DNA from: JAYTQQ01 sp043746635
GTDB lineage: Bacteria > Bdellovibrionota > Bdellovibrionia > Bdellovibrionales > JAMPXM01
Length of the DNA: 33,796 nucleotides
Reading direction: 5' to 3'
Assembly: GCA_043746635.1 (NCBI GenBank)
Contig: JAYTQQ010000152.1
Location: 1 to 33,796 of the forward strand
Made by a program: the position numbers and the translations under genes
Shown here: in pieces, positions 30,978 to 33,796 of the stretch
How the letters are laid out: each line of letters starts with the position of its first letter
How positions within the stretch are numbered: position 1 is the first letter of the stretch
The notes under the pieces: model-generated
Told to the model about the DNA's origin: nothing
What the model saw: only the letters and a program-made list of their open reading frames with translations
The model's database searches: none

Positions 30978-31006
30978 ATTAGACTCCAAAGCGCCTTGCC
31001 TGGCAA
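30978..31006 (-). promoter_or_regulatory. sdhCAB promoter
   Basis: On the minus strand TTGCCA (31006-31001) and TCTAAT (30983-30978) are separated by exactly 17 bases; each box matches sigma-70 consensus at 5 of 6. Transcription would begin near 30971, giving a leader of about 28 bases with GAGG before the GTG. This supports the GTG start of sdhC. Confidence 0.6.
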
Positions 31007-31007
31007 G
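30995..31007. promoter_or_regulatory. Operator-like dyad over the sdhCAB -35 box
   Basis: CTTGCC-T-GGCAAG is a perfect 6+1+6 palindrome that covers the -35 box of the sdhCAB promoter. A repressor bound here would block the promoter. It lies in the divergent sdhC-etfB region and might also affect etfB. Confidence 0.35.
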
Positions 31008-31138
31008 TCGCCGCAGCGCGATTTCTTTCGTAAAAATGGCAAAAAAATAGCGAAAAAATTGCTAAGGCGTGAGAAATCTGATTAAACTTTGAGACCCAAG
31101 AACTTATCCAGAACGCCTTCAAACAGACGAGAGAAAAT

Positions 31139-31915
31139 ATGAAAGTTTTTGTTTGTATCAAACAAGTTCCAGATACTGAGACTAAGATCAAGATTCGCGC
31201 CGACCAAAACGGTATCGAAACCGCCGGCGTTAAATGGATTATGAATCCTTACGATGAATATGCTGTCGAAGAAGCCATCAAGCTTCGCGAAGCCGGTAAA
31301 TGCACAAGCGTGGTGGTTTTAAGTCTTGGACCTAAGTCACGCGTCGTCGAAGCACTCCGAACAGCCCTCGCGATGGGCGCCGACGAAGCCGTTGTGATCG
31401 ACGCTCCAGAAGATCTCGATGCATCGTCTACCGCAAAAGCACTCGCTGCCGCAATCAAAGCCGACGGCGATTTAAAATATGTTTTAACTGGCAAACTTGC
31501 CATTGATGACAACAATTCTGCCGTCAGCCAAATGCTTGCCGACTACCTTGATATTCCGCACGCGACGGTGGTTTCTAAAATGACCGTGAACGACAACTCT
31601 GTTGTCTGCGAACGCGAAGTCGAAGGCGGAACACGCGAAGTGATTGAACTTACCGGCCCAGCGCTCATCGCCGCAAACAAAGGCCTTAATATGCCGAGAT
31701 ACGCAAGTCTCCCAGGAATTATGAAAGCTAAGAAAAAAGTAATCAAAGAAGTCGCGCTCGCGAGTCTCGATGTCGGCCCGCAAGATTTGCATTATAAATT
31801 TGTTGGCTTTGAGCTTCCTCCCGAAAAACCAGGCGTGAAAATGCTCGTCGGCGAATCGAAACAACAGGCCGAACAGCTTGCACAACTGCTTCGTTTCGAA
31901 GCGAAGGTTATTTAA
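31139..31915 (+). CDS. etfB: Electron transfer flavoprotein beta subunit
   Basis: 258 residues. The family start MKVFVCIKQVPDTE, the NPYDEYAVEEAI segment and the ADYLDIPHATVVS block are all typical. EtfB binds AMP and pairs with EtfA to collect electrons from acyl-CoA and other dehydrogenases. GAGAG lies just before the ATG. It begins a rightward operon, divergent from sdhCAB across a 195-base gap that holds the sdh promoter and the dyad; I could not defend a specific etf promoter. No ETF-quinone oxidoreductase is in the window. Confidence 0.95.
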   Translation: MKVFVCIKQVPDTETKIKIRADQNGIETAGVKWIMNPYDEYAVEEAIKLREAGKCTSVVVLSLGPKSRVVEALRTALAMGADEAVVIDAPEDLDASSTAKALAAAIKADGDLKYVLTGKLAIDDNNSAVSQMLADYLDIPHATVVSKMTVNDNSVVCEREVEGGTREVIELTGPALIAANKGLNMPRYASLPGIMKAKKKVIKEVALASLDVGPQDLHYKFVGFELPPEKPGVKMLVGESKQQAEQLAQLLRFEAKVI

Positions 31916-31917
31916 TT

Positions 31918-32880
31918 ATGTCATCAATACTTATTTTTGCAGAATTCTCGGGTGGCCAACTCAAAAAAGGAACTCTCGAACTGTTAACCGCCGCACGCAA
32001 ATCAAGTTTGCCTTTGAAGGCAGTCGTTCTCGGTGCCGGAGCTAAAGAAATGGTTTCGCTTCTTGGCCAAAATGGGGTCGAGCAAGTTTTCGTTTCGGAA
32101 GCTCTGACACAATACAACTCTGAATCTTTTAGCGGAGTGTTTGCCGACCTGATCAAGGCTGAAGCTCCAAAATATGTTTTGGCATCGTCAAGCATGATGG
32201 CGCGCGATCTGTTTCCGAGGGTTGCCGCGAAATTAAAATGTGGCGTCGTAAGCGATTGCACCGAGCTGAAATTTCAAACCGATACGGCGACCGTTCGTAA
32301 GCCTCTTTACTCTGGCAAGTGCACGGCAGAAGTGAAGTTTGAAAATTCACCCACTCAAATGATTTTAATGCGTGCCAATCAGCTGCCGATCGAAGCGAAT
32401 ATCTCTAGGAAGACCGCGACTGTTACGGAGCTTGCGGCACCGAAAACGGATTTGAAAACGATCGTCAAAGAAATCGTGAAGGGTGCGACCAACAAACTCG
32501 ATCTCACCGAAGCAAGCATCATTGTCTCGGGCGGCCGCGGAATGAAAGATGCCGAAAGCTTTAAACTCTTGAACGAACTCGCAGATACTCTGGGCGCAAC
32601 GGTCGGAGCATCTCGCGCGGTTGTTGATTTGGGTTGGGTTCCTCACTCGATGCAAGTTGGGCAAACGGGCAAAACCGTCGCTCCGGTTTTGTATATCGCT
32701 TGCGGAATTTCGGGCGCCATTCAGCATTTGGCCGGCATGAGCGGAAGCAAAGTGATCGTCGCGATTAACAAAGATGCGAACGCTCCGATCTTTCAAAAAG
32801 CCACTTACGGAGTCGTCGGAGATGTCTTTGAGGTTTTGCCTCTGCTGAATGCTGAGTTTAAAAAACTCTTGCAACACTAG
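31918..32880 (+). CDS. etfA: Electron transfer flavoprotein alpha subunit
   Basis: 320 residues. The C-terminal FAD domain has SGGRGMKDAESF, GASRAVVDLGWVPHSMQVGQTGKTV, IACGISGAIQH and INKDANAPIF (each shortened here), the diagnostic run of alpha subunits. The ATG follows the etfB stop by 2 bases, so the two are translated together as the soluble electron carrier of fatty-acid and amino-acid oxidation. Confidence 0.96.
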   Translation: MSSILIFAEFSGGQLKKGTLELLTAARKSSLPLKAVVLGAGAKEMVSLLGQNGVEQVFVSEALTQYNSESFSGVFADLIKAEAPKYVLASSSMMARDLFPRVAAKLKCGVVSDCTELKFQTDTATVRKPLYSGKCTAEVKFENSPTQMILMRANQLPIEANISRKTATVTELAAPKTDLKTIVKEIVKGATNKLDLTEASIIVSGGRGMKDAESFKLLNELADTLGATVGASRAVVDLGWVPHSMQVGQTGKTVAPVLYIACGISGAIQHLAGMSGSKVIVAINKDANAPIFQKATYGVVGDVFEVLPLLNAEFKKLLQH

Positions 32881-32891
32881 CGCCTGCCGAC

Positions 32892-33539
32892 ATGTTTCGA
32901 TTGCATATACTTCCTATTTTGATTTGGCTGATCTACATGCCGCTGAAGCTCAGTTGGCGTATGCAGATTCATGAGTCGCCAGAACTGCTCGATGATCTAA
33001 AAAATAATAAAATGTGCGTGCTAGCGCACTGGCATGGCGATGAGCTAGGGATCCTTTACCTCCTGAAAAGGTATCGCGGTGTTGCGATGACTTCGACCAG
33101 TAAAGACGGCGCCATCATCAATGGATTTTTAAATCTCATCGGCGTCAAAACTTCGCGTGGGTCTTCGACTCGCGGCGGAGTGTCTGCCCTCAAAGGAGTT
33201 TTGAGGTTAGCAAAAGAAGGCTTTCGCCCGACATTCGCGGTCGATGGTCCGAAGGGTCCGTATCACAAAGTAAAGCCGGGCGTTCTCGAAGTCGCAAAAA
33301 TCCTCTCTTGCCCGGTCCATCCCGTAGGGGTCTCCTGCACGAACGCCTTTGTTTTTAAAAAGTCATGGAATAAGACCTACTTGCCCCTTCCTTTTTCAAA
33401 GATTGTTGTATTTTGGGGAAAGCCAATCAAAGAAATTCCCCGAGCCGAGGATTTGCACGCTTCAAAACTTCAGGTCGAGCTTGAAAACGCACTTCTTGAT
33501 GCTGGGCAAAATGCACGTAATCTCATTGCCGCAAAATAG
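32892..33539 (+). CDS. DUF374 lysophospholipid-acyltransferase-like protein
   Basis: 215 residues with an N-terminal membrane anchor (ILPILIWLIYMPLKL). Motifs of the DUF374 branch of glycerolipid/lipid A acyltransferase-like proteins are visible: AHWHGDEL (His46-Asp50 region), STSKDGAIING, RGSSTRGGVSAL and VDGPKGPYHKVKPG. It probably transfers an acyl chain to a membrane lipid on the inner-membrane cytoplasmic side; the substrate is unknown. It starts 11 bases after etfA and may be in the same transcript. Confidence 0.82.
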   Translation: MFRLHILPILIWLIYMPLKLSWRMQIHESPELLDDLKNNKMCVLAHWHGDELGILYLLKRYRGVAMTSTSKDGAIINGFLNLIGVKTSRGSSTRGGVSALKGVLRLAKEGFRPTFAVDGPKGPYHKVKPGVLEVAKILSCPVHPVGVSCTNAFVFKKSWNKTYLPLPFSKIVVFWGKPIKEIPRAEDLHASKLQVELENALLDAGQNARNLIAAK

Positions 33540-33595
33540 GTGAGCTGCTAGCCTTTTTATAAGAAATTATCATTTATTTGCGAGGACTTAAAAAT

Positions 33596-33796
33596 ATGAT
33601 GCACAACATCTTTACGCGGCCCAGAATCTCTCTTGTTTTGTTGTCCCTAGCTCTTTGCTCTGCCATTTTTTCAAGCTCTGCTTTTGCGGCCGACGCCAAG
33701 CAAGACGAAATCGTCGCAATGATCGGTACCAAAAAAATAACTCTGAAAGAATTTAACCAAAGATACGCCGAAATTTTAGGTAAAACGATCAATCCC
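33596..33796 (+). CDS. Exported SurA/PpiC-like chaperone, 3' partial
   Basis: The frame runs open from ATG 33596 to the end of the window (67 codons), so the gene continues outside. A signal peptide (basic RPR, hydrophobic LVLLSLALCSAIF, cleavage near AFA-AD) is followed by DEIVAMIGTKKITLKEFNQRYAEIL, which in shortened form matches the start of SurA-type parvulin chaperones (a short beta pair, then a helix). GAGG lies 10 bases upstream. A second ATG follows immediately. The family call rests only on about 35 mature residues. Confidence 0.5.
   Translation, partial: MMHNIFTRPRISLVLLSLALCSAIFSSSAFAADAKQDEIVAMIGTKKITLKEFNQRYAEILGKTINP

Noticed and set aside
33540..33565. Terminator before the last gene (CCTTTTTAT)
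   Set aside because: The stem before the T run is only three base pairs (GCT/AGC).
1..33796. Mobile elements, CRISPR arrays, tRNA/rRNA genes, prophage or defence islands
   Set aside because: I looked for transposase motifs, regularly spaced repeats, cloverleaf sequences and phage genes and saw none. Gene content is core and tightly packed, with no gap over 300 bases.

Overview
This 33.8 kb window is a dense stretch of bacterial chromosome made of core metabolic and cell-biology genes. I see no phage, transposon, CRISPR array, tRNA or rRNA. The gene mix suggests a member of the Bdellovibrionota or a relative among the former Deltaproteobacteria. It includes a tyrosine-degradation pair, a class B succinate dehydrogenase, an ETF, a PTP-like phytase relative (a family I recall from Bdellovibrio), many lipoproteins and secreted proteins, a subtilase with a CUB-like tail, and a full-length Fis. 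This assignment is inference from gene content only. The envelope is Gram-negative: LspA, an LptM-like lipoprotein next to dapF, an MltD-type transglycosylase and a SurA-like gene at the right edge.

Layout. Bases 1-641: 3' part of a TrmJ-like tRNA methyltransferase gene. Bases 738-4084: leftward operon hppD-hmgA-ribD with overlapping junctions and its own promoter. Bases 4088-6502: lspA leftward and a rhodanese plus cN-II-type nucleotidase rightward, from back-to-back promoters that look leaderless. Bases 6667-8205: mltD-like gene, converging on a large unknown anchored protein; the two stop codons share one CTAG. Bases 8202-17422: a long leftward cluster ftsK, TPR protein, lptM-like, dapF, dapA, dapB, transaldolase, lipoprotein, unknown anchored protein, with several 4-base overlaps. 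Bases 17509-20070: rightward queE, fis, dnaB. Bases 20150-21148: a PTP-like phytase homologue whose catalytic Cys is Asn. Bases 21319-21597: small acidic protein. Bases 21613-23488: leftward rpsF, DUF2232 gene, rplI, without rpsR. Bases 23583-25404: FHA protein overlapping an alpha/beta hydrolase. Bases 25419-27319: secreted subtilase and a small unknown gene. Bases 27545-31006: leftward sdhCAB from a strong promoter. Bases 31139-33796: etfB, etfA, a DUF374 acyltransferase and the start of a periplasmic chaperone-like gene.

Functionally, hppD/hmgA, ETF and SDH fit an organism that burns amino acids and fatty acids. The dap genes supply lysine and peptidoglycan precursor; lspA, the LptM-like protein, MltD and the acyltransferase serve the envelope. 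The most unusual items are the apparently dead PTP-like phytase, the recurring promoters whose -10 box ends 6-9 bases before an ATG, the tandem FHA protein, the FtsK with altered KOPS-reading and motor residues, and a possible switch in the rpsF leader. I found no obvious new multi-gene defence or conflict system. Coordinates were counted by hand and no database search was possible.
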